From NCBI RefSeq assembly GCF_000177335.1, contig NZ_ADFP01000086.1, forward strand, positions 1-64,000: a DNA stretch of 64,000 nucleotides, written 5' to 3'. This document shows, piece by piece, positions 48,764 to 57,251 of this stretch. The notes under the pieces are model-generated. The model worked only from the letters and a program-made list of their open reading frames with translations. It searched no databases and had not been told where the DNA came from. Numbering within the stretch: position 1 is the stretch's first letter; each line of letters opens with the position of its first letter. Origin of the DNA: Pyramidobacter piscolens W5455. GTDB taxonomy: Bacteria; Synergistota; Synergistia; Synergistales; Dethiosulfovibrionaceae. The position numbers were made by a program, and so were the translations under genes.

Positions 48764-49867
48764 TTAACGTTCGGCGTTCAATGCCCTGCGCCCGTAAGCG
48801 TCGGCGGCGATCATGGCGTTGTAAACCATTTCCGCGTCGACCTTGAAGGGCATGTTGTGCAGCGTGTCCGTCGGCGCGCATGCGGCGTCCGCCACCGGCA
48901 TCAGATGTTCGCGGCTGGTGTCGGTGACGCCGAGTTCCGCGAAGGTGACCGGCAATCCGACGGCGATCATCCAGTCGAGCATCTCCGCCAATTCCTCCTC
49001 GGGAATGTTTTCCATCACCAGCTGGGTCAGCGTACCGAAGTTTACTTTTTCGCCGTGCTGCATGTGATGGCATTCCGGAAGCTGGGTCAGCCCATTGTGA
49101 ATCGCGTGCGCGGCGGCGATGCCGCAGGATTCGAAGCCAAGCCCCGAAAGCAGCGTGTTCGCTTCGATAATGCGTTCGACGGCGGGGGTCAGCGCCTGTG
49201 ATTCTAGAGCGATTTTCGCTTTCAAGCCGTCGCTGACGAGCGTGTCATAACACAGTTTGGCGATGCCGAACGATGTGACGCCAACGGTGCCGCCGGCAAA
49301 ATTGCCGGCGCCGGAGTTCACACAGGCGCGCGCTTCGAAGTACGTAGCCATGGCATCCCCCATGCCGGAGACGGTAAGGCGCAGCGGGCTTTGGGCAATG
49401 ACTTCAGTGTCCATCAGCACAAGATTGGGATTGGCCGGCAGGAACAGATACTCTGCAAAAGCGCCCTCGTCGGTATAAATGACCGAAAGGGCGGAGCAGG
49501 GCGCGTCGGTGGAAGCGACCGTAGGGCAAATGGCGACAGGGATCCCGGCGTAGTACGCCGCGGCCTTGGCCGTGTCGAAAATCTTGCCGCCGCCGACGCC
49601 GATCATCACGTCAAAACCCTGTTCCTTTACGAGCTTTACAAGGCGATCGATCTCCGTCCGCGAGCATTCGCCGTTGAATTTCTCAAAGACGACGGAAGCC
49701 TCGCTTTGGGCAAAGCTCTTTTTGATCCGCTCGCCGACGCGGCCGATGCCGCCGGCGGAAATCAAGCAGAGCGCCTTGCTTCCGAGCTTGGCCGCATACA
49801 TGCCGACGTCGTTCATCGCTCCACGGCCCTGAACATAACGCGACGGAGAAATAACCGTGACTGCCAT
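48764..49867 (-). CDS. glycerol-dehydrogenase-like iron/zinc alcohol dehydrogenase
   Basis: A 367-aa NAD-dependent enzyme of the GldA branch: VISPSRYVQGRGAM, MIGVGGGKIFDTAK (NAD pyrophosphate loop), CPTVASTDAPCSALSVIY, SGMGDAMATYFEARAC (first metal Asp), AAAHAIHNGLTQLPE and HGEKVNFGTLTQL (metal His residues). It oxidises glycerol to dihydroxyacetone; GldA enzymes also interconvert 1,2-propanediol, 2,3-butanediol and acetoin. The neighbouring SDR, E3 and aco genes make the diol-acetoin role attractive. AAGGA lies upstream of the ATG. Confidence 0.88.
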   Translation of the reverse strand: MAVTVISPSRYVQGRGAMNDVGMYAAKLGSKALCLISAGGIGRVGERIKKSFAQSEASVVFEKFNGECSRTEIDRLVKLVKEQGFDVMIGVGGGKIFDTAKAAAYYAGIPVAICPTVASTDAPCSALSVIYTDEGAFAEYLFLPANPNLVLMDTEVIAQSPLRLTVSGMGDAMATYFEARACVNSGAGNFAGGTVGVTSFGIAKLCYDTLVSDGLKAKIALESQALTPAVERIIEANTLLSGLGFESCGIAAAHAIHNGLTQLPECHHMQHGEKVNFGTLTQLVMENIPEEELAEMLDWMIAVGLPVTFAELGVTDTSREHLMPVADAACAPTDTLHNMPFKVDAEMVYNAMIAADAYGRRALNAER

Positions 49868-50082
49868 GCTGAAACATCCTTTTCATTCTCGCTCTCGTAC
49901 GTGAATTATCGTGCGTACCTCAACAAAGGAATCGCAATTCCCCCGAAGAAGAACCGGAGAGGATCGCGGGAATATCGGAAAACGCCTCGACGAGTTTCAC
50001 CGTTCGGGCGCGAACGCATTTTCGCATTCGCAGCGAAAACGGAAAACCGTGTCCTCTCCGGGCGATCTCCGGCGGAATCGAC

Positions 50083-50880
50083 CTAAGCCGTCGTACCGCC
50101 GTCTACCGCGATAACCTGCCCCGTAATTTCCTTGGACAGATGGCTGCACAGGAAGAGAACCGCGTCGGCGATGTCCTCCTCCACCTGGGGAACGCCGAAG
50201 GGGATCAGCTTCTTGACGCTGTCGTCGAAGGTGCTGTTGCGGCAATCGGCATTGTCGGAACCGCCTGTCATGGAGTCCAGAATCTCCTCCCACATCTTCG
50301 TGCGAATGATCCCCGGAGCGACGCTGTTGACGTTAATGTGATAAGGCGCCGCCACTTTGGCGAGGTTCTTCGTCAGAGAAACGACGGCCGCCTTCGTAGC
50401 GCTGTAATGTTCCAGCATCCCGAGCTGGGCGATTCCTGCGATGGAGGAGGTCGTGACGATCCGTCCTTCCTTCTGGGCGATCATTTTCTTCAGAGCGCAA
50501 CGCACCACGTTGGAGAGTCCGATGACGTTGATGTCGTAGACTCTTTTGGCGCCCTCTCCGTCCAGCTCCAGAAAAGGAACCGTCTCGATGACCCCGGCGT
50601 TGTTGACGACAAAATCGATTTTGCCGCCGGCAAATGCCTCTCCGGCTCTGAAGAACTCCTCTACCTCGGCGTCGACGGAGACGTCCACCTTTTTGAAATC
50701 GGCTTTGACTCCCAGTTTGCGGAGTTCCTCGACGACGCTCTCGCCCTCGGCTTCCTTCCGGTTGCCGATGAAGACGTTGGCGCCCGCTTTTGCCAACACT
50801 TCCGCAATCGCTTTGCCCAAGCCGCGTCCGCCTCCGGTGAGCAGCGCGGTTTTCCCTTTCAGATCAATCTGAATGCTCAC
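50083..50880 (-). CDS. short-chain dehydrogenase/reductase (acetoin/diol dehydrogenase-like)
   Basis: A 265-aa classical SDR. The NAD(P) motif is TGGGRGLGKAIA, with NNAGVIE, the catalytic Ser in VTTSSIAGIAQ and the YSATKAAVVSLTKNLA pair (Tyr and Lys). The C-terminal GGTTA end is typical. A longer insert precedes PFGVPQVEEDIADAVLFL. Acetoin reductase/2,3-butanediol dehydrogenase and gluconate 5-dehydrogenase share this pattern. The setting, between the gldA-like gene and E3, favours acetoin or diacetyl. It lies on the same strand as both but with gaps of over 160 bp, so co-transcription is not certain. Confidence 0.85.
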   Translation of the reverse strand: MSIQIDLKGKTALLTGGGRGLGKAIAEVLAKAGANVFIGNRKEAEGESVVEELRKLGVKADFKKVDVSVDAEVEEFFRAGEAFAGGKIDFVVNNAGVIETVPFLELDGEGAKRVYDINVIGLSNVVRCALKKMIAQKEGRIVTTSSIAGIAQLGMLEHYSATKAAVVSLTKNLAKVAAPYHINVNSVAPGIIRTKMWEEILDSMTGGSDNADCRNSTFDDSVKKLIPFGVPQVEEDIADAVLFLCSHLSKEITGQVIAVDGGTTA

Positions 50881-51047
50881 AAGAACTCCCTCCCTTTCTT
50901 CACGTTACGGTAGTTTTCCGGTTTTACCTTCAGACGCCTCGGATGTTGACGCAGATCGTCTTTTTGCCCTCACCTCCTCCCGAAAATCAATCGCCTCGGG
51001 GCGGTGATATTGCAATAAAGAGTTTCCTCTCCTTTGCTCCCTTGGCC

Positions 51048-52451
51048 TTATCCCTTGGGCGGCAGGTGCAGCGCTCTGTTCAAAACGTCCAGCGACGCTT
51101 CCTTGACCGTCTCGCCAAGGGTAGGATGCGCGTGGATCGTGGCAACGATTTCGTCGACCGTCAGCTCGGATTTCATGGCGAGCGTCCCTTCCACGATCAA
51201 ATCCGTAGCCCTGGGCCCCAGAAGGTGCATGCCCAGGATCTCGCCGGTTTCTTTGTCCGCAAGGACTTTGACCATCCCGTCGGGCATCCCCGCGATCAAC
51301 GCCTTGGCGTTGGAGTTCATCGGGAAGCGTCCGACGGTAAAGGGGCGTCCCGACTTGGCCAGCTCCACCTCCGTCGGGCCCACTCCCGCAAGCTCTGGGG
51401 CGGTATAGACGCCGCTCGGGACGCAGCGGTAATCCATAGCCGCTTTGTGTCCCATGATGACCTCCGCCGCGACCTCCCCTTCGGTCGAGGCAACGTGCGC
51501 CAGCATGATAGGCGAGGCACAGTCGCCGATGGCATAGATGCCGGGGACGCTGGTCCTCATCCGTTCATCGACCGCGACGCGTCCGCGCTCGGTGCGGACC
51601 CCGATCTCCTCGAGTCCGAGTCCCTGCGTGAAAGGACGGCGCCCCGTACAGACGAAAACCTTTTCCGTGACGATTTCCTCCTCCGCGTCCGTCGCGACGA
51701 CTGTCGCGTATCCGTTTTCCGTGAGGCGAACCGCCTTGACCGTGGCGGAAGTCAGGATCCGAATGCCCCGGGCCTCCAGAATCTGCCTGAGGTACTCGAC
51801 GAGTTCGACATCCATATTCGGCAGGATCTCCGGCAGCATTTCGACGACAGTGACCTTGACCCCCAACGCGGAGAATACGGAAGCGAATTCGACGCCAATG
51901 ACGCCGCCGCCGACAAGGAGGATAGACTTCGGCAAAGCATCCAGCGTCAGAGCTCCGTCGCTCGTGAGGATCCCGGGCAGGTCGAACCCGGGCACGGGCG
52001 GCAGCGCCGGAACGGATCCCGTCGCGACGATGAAGGCATCGGCTGACAGGGACCGCACCGCGCCGTCCTCCTGCGTGACGACGATTTCTTTCGGAGAACG
52101 AAAGACCGCGCTTCCGCGGACGACTTCCACTCCATTGGCTCCCAGCAGAAAACCGACTCCCTCGACGAGGCGCGCGACGATCTCCGCCTTGCGCTGCATC
52201 AGGACCTTCCAGTCGACGCGAGCCCCTTTTACGAAGAGACCGACGGACTCTCCCTCCCTGACGGCCGAGGCCAGCTCCGCCGTGTGCAGCAGCACTTTGG
52301 TCGGAATGCAGCCTCTGTTGAGACAGGTTCCTCCCAGCGCATTTTTCTCCACAAGGACGACGGCGGCTCCCAGCTGCGCGGCGCGCAGTGCGGCAACGTA
52401 TCCGCCGGTTCCTCCGCCGATGACCACGACCTTCTTTGATCCTTCCGCCAT
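51048..52451 (-). CDS. acoL: dihydrolipoamide dehydrogenase (E3) of the Aco complex
   Basis: A 467-aa FAD disulfide reductase. FAD motif VVVIGGGTGGYVAALRAAQLG; redox pair GGTCLNRGCIPTK (Cys43/Cys48); NAD motif LLVGGGVIGVEFASVF; IYAIGDC; and the C-terminal His-Glu of HAHPTLGETVKEA. It reoxidises dihydrolipoyl-E2 and reduces NAD+. It carries no N-terminal lipoyl domain, unlike some AcoL proteins. It lies upstream of the SDR and downstream of the response regulator on the minus strand, divergent from the E1/E2 operon. Confidence 0.92.
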   Translation of the reverse strand: MAEGSKKVVVIGGGTGGYVAALRAAQLGAAVVLVEKNALGGTCLNRGCIPTKVLLHTAELASAVREGESVGLFVKGARVDWKVLMQRKAEIVARLVEGVGFLLGANGVEVVRGSAVFRSPKEIVVTQEDGAVRSLSADAFIVATGSVPALPPVPGFDLPGILTSDGALTLDALPKSILLVGGGVIGVEFASVFSALGVKVTVVEMLPEILPNMDVELVEYLRQILEARGIRILTSATVKAVRLTENGYATVVATDAEEEIVTEKVFVCTGRRPFTQGLGLEEIGVRTERGRVAVDERMRTSVPGIYAIGDCASPIMLAHVASTEGEVAAEVIMGHKAAMDYRCVPSGVYTAPELAGVGPTEVELAKSGRPFTVGRFPMNSNAKALIAGMPDGMVKVLADKETGEILGMHLLGPRATDLIVEGTLAMKSELTVDEIVATIHAHPTLGETVKEASLDVLNRALHLPPKG

Positions 52452-52490
52452 AATCTTTCCTCCTTGTCACACAGATTGGGAGAGCTCTGC

Positions 52491-53363
52491 CTAAGAGTCG
52501 GGATTTTCCCCGGTTAACGCCGGCCTTCTTCGCAAGGTGCTCGGCGCGACTCCAAATACTTTCTTGAAAGCGAGCCCAAAGTAGGCGACATTGCCGTATC
52601 CCGATTCCCGGGCAGCTTGCCGCACGGAAGCCCCCGCGAGAAGGAGACCTCGTGCCCGCTGCATCCTGGCGTCCTTCAAGACGTCCATAAAACGGACGCC
52701 CTCCTCCCGGAACAGGCGGCTGAGATGTCCAGGGCTGACGCCGACGTGCTTTGCAGTTTCCTCCAGCGACGCTGTGCCAGGTTCCTCTCGGATGAAAGCC
52801 ACGGCTCTCCGCACAGGCGAGCGTTCCGCATCGTCCGTCCCTTCCACGGAGGCGGAGAGAAAGTTCCCATGCTCCGCCAACTTTTTGAGCGCCTCCGTGA
52901 ACCCTTGTTCCAGCGCCTTGATGCGCATGGTCTGACGAATCTCCGCCTGCCGGCGCTGGACGCACTTTTCCATCGCCTCCCGCAGAGCTTCCGCCCGAAC
53001 CGGCTTCCAGAGGAAAGAGGCAACCTCGTCCTCCAAGGCACGGGCCAGGTTCGCGAGGGTATTATGGGCCGTCACGACCACGACTTGAGCGCCCAAACCT
53101 CCGCGGCGCAACCGCTCCAAGCTCAGCATCCCGTTCCCGCCGGGAAGGCTGATGTCCAGCAGCACGATGTCCGGAGAGCGTTCCCGGGCAAGACGCTCGA
53201 ATTCAGGAACGTTTCCGGCCTCGTCGATCTCGAGCGATGGGAAAAAACCGTGGAGCAGCAGGACCAGCGCGTCGCGCTCCAGTTTCTCGTCCTCAACGAC
53301 GAGCGCTCTCAACGGCTGGATCGATGGAAGTTCAAGCGCAGACACAGCGGACTCCAAGCTCAT
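52491..53363 (-). CDS. YesN-type response regulator with AraC DNA-binding domain
   Basis: A 290-aa regulator. The receiver domain (about residues 18-130) has the acidic pair VVEDEKLERD, the phospho-acceptor Asp70 in DIVLLDISLPGGNG, VVTAHN and WKPVRAE (Lys). After a linker, the AraC double helix-turn-helix (about 190-285) reads ASLEETAKHVGVSPGHLSRLF and ARESGYGNVAYFGLAFKKVFG. The ATG at 53363 overlaps the kinase stop by 4 bp, so a frame open to 53759 is not the start. It should activate the acetoin operon and E3 genes between which it lies. Confidence 0.92.
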   Translation of the reverse strand: MSLESAVSALELPSIQPLRALVVEDEKLERDALVLLLHGFFPSLEIDEAGNVPEFERLARERSPDIVLLDISLPGGNGMLSLERLRRGGLGAQVVVVTAHNTLANLARALEDEVASFLWKPVRAEALREAMEKCVQRRQAEIRQTMRIKALEQGFTEALKKLAEHGNFLSASVEGTDDAERSPVRRAVAFIREEPGTASLEETAKHVGVSPGHLSRLFREEGVRFMDVLKDARMQRARGLLLAGASVRQAARESGYGNVAYFGLAFKKVFGVAPSTLRRRPALTGENPDS

Positions 53364-54682
53364 GGAAGGTTCACCGGCCTTTCCGGAAGCCGCAGTTCGA
53401 TGCGGGTTCCTCCGCGGGGGATACTCCTGACTTCTATGGAAGCAGACTTCTCGTAGTAGAGGTGCAAACGTTTCCGAACGTTTGCCAGTCCCATTCCTTC
53501 CCGAAAACGGTTCATCTCGAACCCCACCCCGTTGTCTTTCAGAACGATATGGAGAGAGTTCCTTTCTTTTCTCGCCGCCAAGAGGAGCTTCCCCTTCCGA
53601 AGCGAGGGTTCGAGCCCGTGGATCAGGGCGTTTTCCACCAACGGCTGGAGCAACATGAAAGGGACCAGACACTCGCGCACTTCCGGATCCTCCTCGACGG
53701 AGAAAGAGAGGCGATCCCCGAAGCGAACCCGGTAGATTGCAAGGTAGCTGCGCACGCACTGGAGTTCTTCGCCGAAGCAGACCAATCCATGTTCACTCTG
53801 CTCCTGCAGGGTATAGCGCAGATAGTCCGCGAGCTGCTCGGTCATCTCCATCGTTTTCTTGGCGGCCTCGAAAAGAGCCAAGCGCGCGATACAGTTCAGA
53901 CTGTTGAAGAGGAAGTGCGGATTGATCTGGTTCCTCAGAGCTTTTAGCTGGGCACGATGGAGCGCGTGTTCCATATCCGCGCCTCTCTGCCTTTGCTGGG
54001 ACAACAAAAGGCTCTGCTCGAGAATCTTCTGCCGAGCTAGATTGATCTCGCATAATTCGACGATCTGCGTGGAAAGAAGGCGCATGATCTCGAGCGCCCG
54101 TTTCAGCTCGGTTTCATCCAGGATGGGAAGCTGCCGGTACTTCTCGATTAAAAAGGAACGCTCCTCGTCGTTCCTCACAAAGGTCCACCGCTTCGAGACG
54201 GCCTCGAGCTCCGCGTTGCCGACGATCTTGGAATGGACCTGCCCCGAGGCCAAGAACCCCGCCAGGCGGCCGTTGATATAAAGCGGAGCGCACAGATCGG
54301 TCAGACCGTTCGCACAGGTATACATGTGAATGTCCCCCTGTTTCAGCGAAGTTCGTATGGCCCTTTTGTCGCACGCGTCGCAAATGGCTTTGCCCTTGCG
54401 TATCGAATGTACGTGTTCGCAGAACGCCGAGGCATTCACCAGGATCACTTTCCGCCCCTTCGGAGTCAGCAGGGAAACCCCAACCCGAAAGAGATCGGCG
54501 AAGCTTCGGAAGAGTTCTTCCAGTTTGGCGATGTCCACCGTCTTCTGCCACCACTCTAAGGAACCGTATTCGAGGTTCTCGTCAGGCGACACTCCCCCTT
54601 CCTTCTCGCCGCGCGCGTCCTGTTCGAATGACATTTTTTCTAATGGTATGTCGTTTTTTATGACATTATTTTTCGACACCAT
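53360..54682 (-). CDS. PocR-domain sensor histidine kinase
   Basis: A 440-aa kinase with no transmembrane segment, so it senses a cytoplasmic signal. Residues about 45-180 form a PocR domain with its conserved cysteines (AFCEHVHSIRKGKAICDAC, MYTCANGLTDLCAPLYINGR, GFLASGQV). PocR domains are predicted to sense small hydrocarbon derivatives such as 1,2-propanediol. A coiled coil (about 205-245) leads to the LytS/YesM-type kinase core with His256 in LRNQINPHFLFNSLNCIARL, and the ATPase domain (PLVENALIHGLEPS, DNGVGF, GMGLANVRKRL). AAGGAG lies upstream of the ATG at 54682. A diol or acetoin is the natural ligand candidate given the neighbours. Confidence 0.9.
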   Translation of the reverse strand: MVSKNNVIKNDIPLEKMSFEQDARGEKEGGVSPDENLEYGSLEWWQKTVDIAKLEELFRSFADLFRVGVSLLTPKGRKVILVNASAFCEHVHSIRKGKAICDACDKRAIRTSLKQGDIHMYTCANGLTDLCAPLYINGRLAGFLASGQVHSKIVGNAELEAVSKRWTFVRNDEERSFLIEKYRQLPILDETELKRALEIMRLLSTQIVELCEINLARQKILEQSLLLSQQRQRGADMEHALHRAQLKALRNQINPHFLFNSLNCIARLALFEAAKKTMEMTEQLADYLRYTLQEQSEHGLVCFGEELQCVRSYLAIYRVRFGDRLSFSVEEDPEVRECLVPFMLLQPLVENALIHGLEPSLRKGKLLLAARKERNSLHIVLKDNGVGFEMNRFREGMGLANVRKRLHLYYEKSASIEVRSIPRGGTRIELRLPERPVNLP

Positions 54683-54851
54683 TGATATAGCAACTCCTTT
54701 GGTGTAAAATATAACACAAAGATAAAAAATATGCTAGTTCTTCTTGTAAATATTTAATCCGTTTCCGGTGCGGTGAAGCGGATTATGTCACTCGAGGTTG
54801 CGCCACTCGGAAGAGACTTCACAGTAAGACATGAAAGGAGGTTTTGCACCC
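54683..54851. promoter_or_regulatory. divergent control region between the kinase and aco operon
   Basis: 169 bp, AT-rich on its left half. On the minus strand a TATATT box precedes the kinase start. No convincing sigma-70 -35/-10 pair, and no GG-N10-GC sigma-54 element, was found in front of the rightward aco operon, so activation by the response regulator at a weak promoter is likely. Confidence 0.4.
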
Positions 54852-55202
54852 ATGAAGCGTTTCATCGTGGAGCTGGGCATGGGGACGGATCTTCACGGCG
54901 GGGACGTCACGAAGGCGGCGAAGCGAGCGGTGCGCGACGCTGTTTCCAAAAGCTGCCTCTGCGGGATCTTCGAGGTAGCCAAGCTGGAGAAACCGGACGA
55001 CATGTGCATTCGCCTGAAGATATGCTGCCCCACGCCGGAACTGCTGGATAAGGAACAAGTGATCAAGTCGGTCCCCTTTGGCACAGTGGAGCTCACCGTT
55101 CAGGAGGGGGGAATGGTTACGGAGGGGCTCCATCTTCCTCAGTTGGGAAAGGGCAGTTCCATCGTAGTGGCACTGGCGTCTCTGACTGTCTGCGTGGAAT
55201 GA
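54852..55202 (+). CDS. Lin0512-family conserved protein
   Basis: A 116-aa small soluble protein of the Lin0512 family (function unknown). Matching features are the start MKRFIVELGMGTDLHGGDVT, KAAKRAVRDAVSKSCLCGI, and the later repeats of short strands with a C-terminal GSSIVVALASLTVCVE. The family occurs beside acetoin- or ring-cleavage-type operons in several anaerobes; a role in complex assembly or as a tautomerase-like enzyme has been guessed from size but not shown. The ATG at 54852 follows AAAGGAGG; an ATG at 54831 overlaps that ribosome site and is rejected. It is the first gene of the aco operon. Confidence 0.82.
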   Translation: MKRFIVELGMGTDLHGGDVTKAAKRAVRDAVSKSCLCGIFEVAKLEKPDDMCIRLKICCPTPELLDKEQVIKSVPFGTVELTVQEGGMVTEGLHLPQLGKGSSIVVALASLTVCVE

Positions 55203-55252
55203 GCGGCCGGCAGGGACTCGCGTGAACGAGAATTTTTTAAGGAGGTAAAGGC

Positions 55253-56212
55253 ATGAAGGTCACGAAAGAGAAACTTCTGGACATGTACAGGACGATGTTC
55301 ATGATCCGTTCCTTCGAACTGAAGGCGGCCGAGCTCTTCGCGGCCGGAAGGATCCCCGGCTTCGTCCACCTTTATGTGGGAGAGGAGGCCGTCGCCACGG
55401 GAGTATGCGCCAATCTGAAGAAGGGCGACTACATCACAAGCACCCACCGCGGGCACGGACACCTTCTGGCCAAGGGAGGCGACGTCAATCTGATGATGGC
55501 CGAGCTCTTCGGAAAGGCCTCAGGGTATTGCAAGGGCAAGGGCGGATCGATGCATATCGCTGACGTGGATCTGGGCATCCTCGGAGCCAACGGGATCGTC
55601 GGAGCGGGATTCCCGATCGCCGTAGGCGCGGCGTTTTCCTGCAAATACCGCAAGACAGGCGATGTGACAGTCTGCTTCTTCGGAGACGCGGCCTCGAATC
55701 GGGGAACGTTCCACGAGGGGATCAACTTCGCCTCGATCCACAAACTGCCGGTCGTTTTCGTCTGCGAGAACAACATGTACGGCATTTCCAACTACCAGAA
55801 AGCGGGCATGAACATCAACGACATCGCCGACCGCAGCGAAGGGTACGGCATACCGGGCGCGAGCGTGGACGGCAACGACGTCATGGCGGTCTACGAAGCC
55901 GCCAGCGCAGCCATCGAAAACGCCCGCAAGGGCGACGGGCCCAGCCTGATCGAGTGCAAGACATGGCGCCAGCGCGGTCACTTCGAGGGCGACCCGGGGA
56001 AATACAAGGATCCCGAGGAACAGAAGAACTGGGTTGCCAAGGATCCGCTGCCGCGTCTTGAGAAGCGTTTGGAGGAACTGGGATACGCCTCCAAGGATGA
56101 GCTCGAAGCCATGCAGAAGGAAATTCTTCAGAGAATCGAAGCCGCAGTCCAGTTTGCGGAGAGCGGCCCCGATCCATCGCCGAGCGAGCTGCTCACCGAC
56201 GTACTGGCCTGA
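55253..56212 (+). CDS. acoA: acetoin dehydrogenase E1 component, alpha subunit
   Basis: A 319-aa thiamine-diphosphate enzyme chain. Seen are MYRTMFMIRSFELKAAELF, GFVHLYVGEEAVATGVCANL, STHRGHGHLLAKGGDVN, GKGGSMHIADVDLGILGANG, and the ThDP motif CFFGDAASNRGTFHEGINFA through ENNMYGIS. With the beta chain it cleaves acetoin to an acetyl group and acetaldehyde and passes the acetyl to lipoyl-E2. Pyruvate or branched-chain 2-oxoacid E1 are possible on sequence; the adjacent acoX and the reductase genes favour acetoin. It follows the Lin0512 gene by 50 bp, with AAGGAGG before the ATG. Confidence 0.9.
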   Translation: MKVTKEKLLDMYRTMFMIRSFELKAAELFAAGRIPGFVHLYVGEEAVATGVCANLKKGDYITSTHRGHGHLLAKGGDVNLMMAELFGKASGYCKGKGGSMHIADVDLGILGANGIVGAGFPIAVGAAFSCKYRKTGDVTVCFFGDAASNRGTFHEGINFASIHKLPVVFVCENNMYGISNYQKAGMNINDIADRSEGYGIPGASVDGNDVMAVYEAASAAIENARKGDGPSLIECKTWRQRGHFEGDPGKYKDPEEQKNWVAKDPLPRLEKRLEELGYASKDELEAMQKEILQRIEAAVQFAESGPDPSPSELLTDVLA

Positions 56213-56248
56213 GCGATTCCATTCCGACAACAACAAGAGGTGAAAACG

Positions 56249-57226
56249 ATGACGCAGATGAGTTACAGTGAAGCGATCAGGGACGGCATCCGTATGGAGA
56301 TGCGCAGGGATCCCGGCGTGTTTCTGGCCGGGGAAGACGTGGGGATTTTCGGCGGCTGCTTCGGCGTGACGGCTGGCCTGCTGGACGAGTTCGGCAAGGA
56401 ACGCGTTGTGGACACGCCAGTCACCGAGACGGCGATCATGGGGCTCGGAGTGGGCTCGGCCGCTACGGGACTGCGCCCGATCGTGGAGATCATGTTCGCC
56501 GACTTCATGGGCGTCTGCTTGGACGAGCTCTACAATCAGGCGGCCAAGATGCGCTACATGTTCGGCGGCAAGACAAAGATCCCGATGGTGATCCGCGCTC
56601 CCGTCGGCGCCGGAGTTTCGGCTGCCGCCCAACATTCACAGTCCAATGAAGCGTGGTTCGCTCATATTCCAGGCATCAAGGTGGTCATGCCCGGTTCGCC
56701 GGCGGACGCCAAGGGACTCTTGGAAGCTGCCGTCCGCGACGACAACCCCGTGGTGTTCCTGGAACACAAGCTGATGCTGGGGGTGCAGGGTGACGTCCCG
56801 GAGGGAGAGTATGTCGTCCCGATCGGCAAAGCGGACATCAAGCGCTCCGGCGCGGACGTCAGCATCATCACCTGGTCCGGCATGGTGCCGAAGGCCCTCG
56901 CCGCGGCCGAGATGCTGGCGGCGGAGGGCATCGATGCAGAGGTCGTGGACTTGCGGACGCTCACTCCCCTGGACAAGGAGACCTTGCTGGGTTCCGTGGA
57001 GAAAACCGGACGCGCGGTGATCGTGCACGAGGCCGTCAAAACCGGCGGATTCGGCGGAGAAGTCGCCGCCGTCATTGCGGACGAAGGGTTCGGTTATTTG
57101 GACGCGCCCATCAAGCGCGTCACCGCCCCCGACACTCCCATTCCTTTCAGCCCCGCTCTGGAAAAGCTCTGGATTCCCGACGAGGCGCGGATCGCCGCGA
57201 CGGCAAAGGAACTCGTCCGGGGATAA
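56249..57226 (+). CDS. acoB: acetoin dehydrogenase E1 component, beta subunit
   Basis: A 325-aa partner chain: MSYSEAIRDGIRMEMRRDPG, FLAGEDVGIFGGCFGVT, VVDTPVTETAIMGLGVGSA (conserved Glu that activates ThDP), GLRPIVEIMFADFMG, HSQSNEAWFAHIPGIKVVMP and the C-terminal transketolase segment with VVDLRTLTPLDKETLL and HEAVKTGGFGGEVAAVI. The ATG at 56249 lies 6 bp after AGAGGTG; the GTG at 56240 is inside that site. It forms an alpha2-beta2 E1 with AcoA. Confidence 0.92.
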   Translation: MTQMSYSEAIRDGIRMEMRRDPGVFLAGEDVGIFGGCFGVTAGLLDEFGKERVVDTPVTETAIMGLGVGSAATGLRPIVEIMFADFMGVCLDELYNQAAKMRYMFGGKTKIPMVIRAPVGAGVSAAAQHSQSNEAWFAHIPGIKVVMPGSPADAKGLLEAAVRDDNPVVFLEHKLMLGVQGDVPEGEYVVPIGKADIKRSGADVSIITWSGMVPKALAAAEMLAAEGIDAEVVDLRTLTPLDKETLLGSVEKTGRAVIVHEAVKTGGFGGEVAAVIADEGFGYLDAPIKRVTAPDTPIPFSPALEKLWIPDEARIAATAKELVRG

Positions 57227-57251
57227 GCTCGGATCGAAAGGGGATATGAGG

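Noticed and set aside
49897-49918. GTACG...CGTAC dyad upstream of the gldA-like gene as an operator
   Set aside because: Only the outer 5 bp match; it is not clearly above what chance allows.
54683-54851. Sigma-54 promoter for the aco operon
   Set aside because: No TGGCAC-N5-TTGC-like element was found, and no AcoR gene is present.
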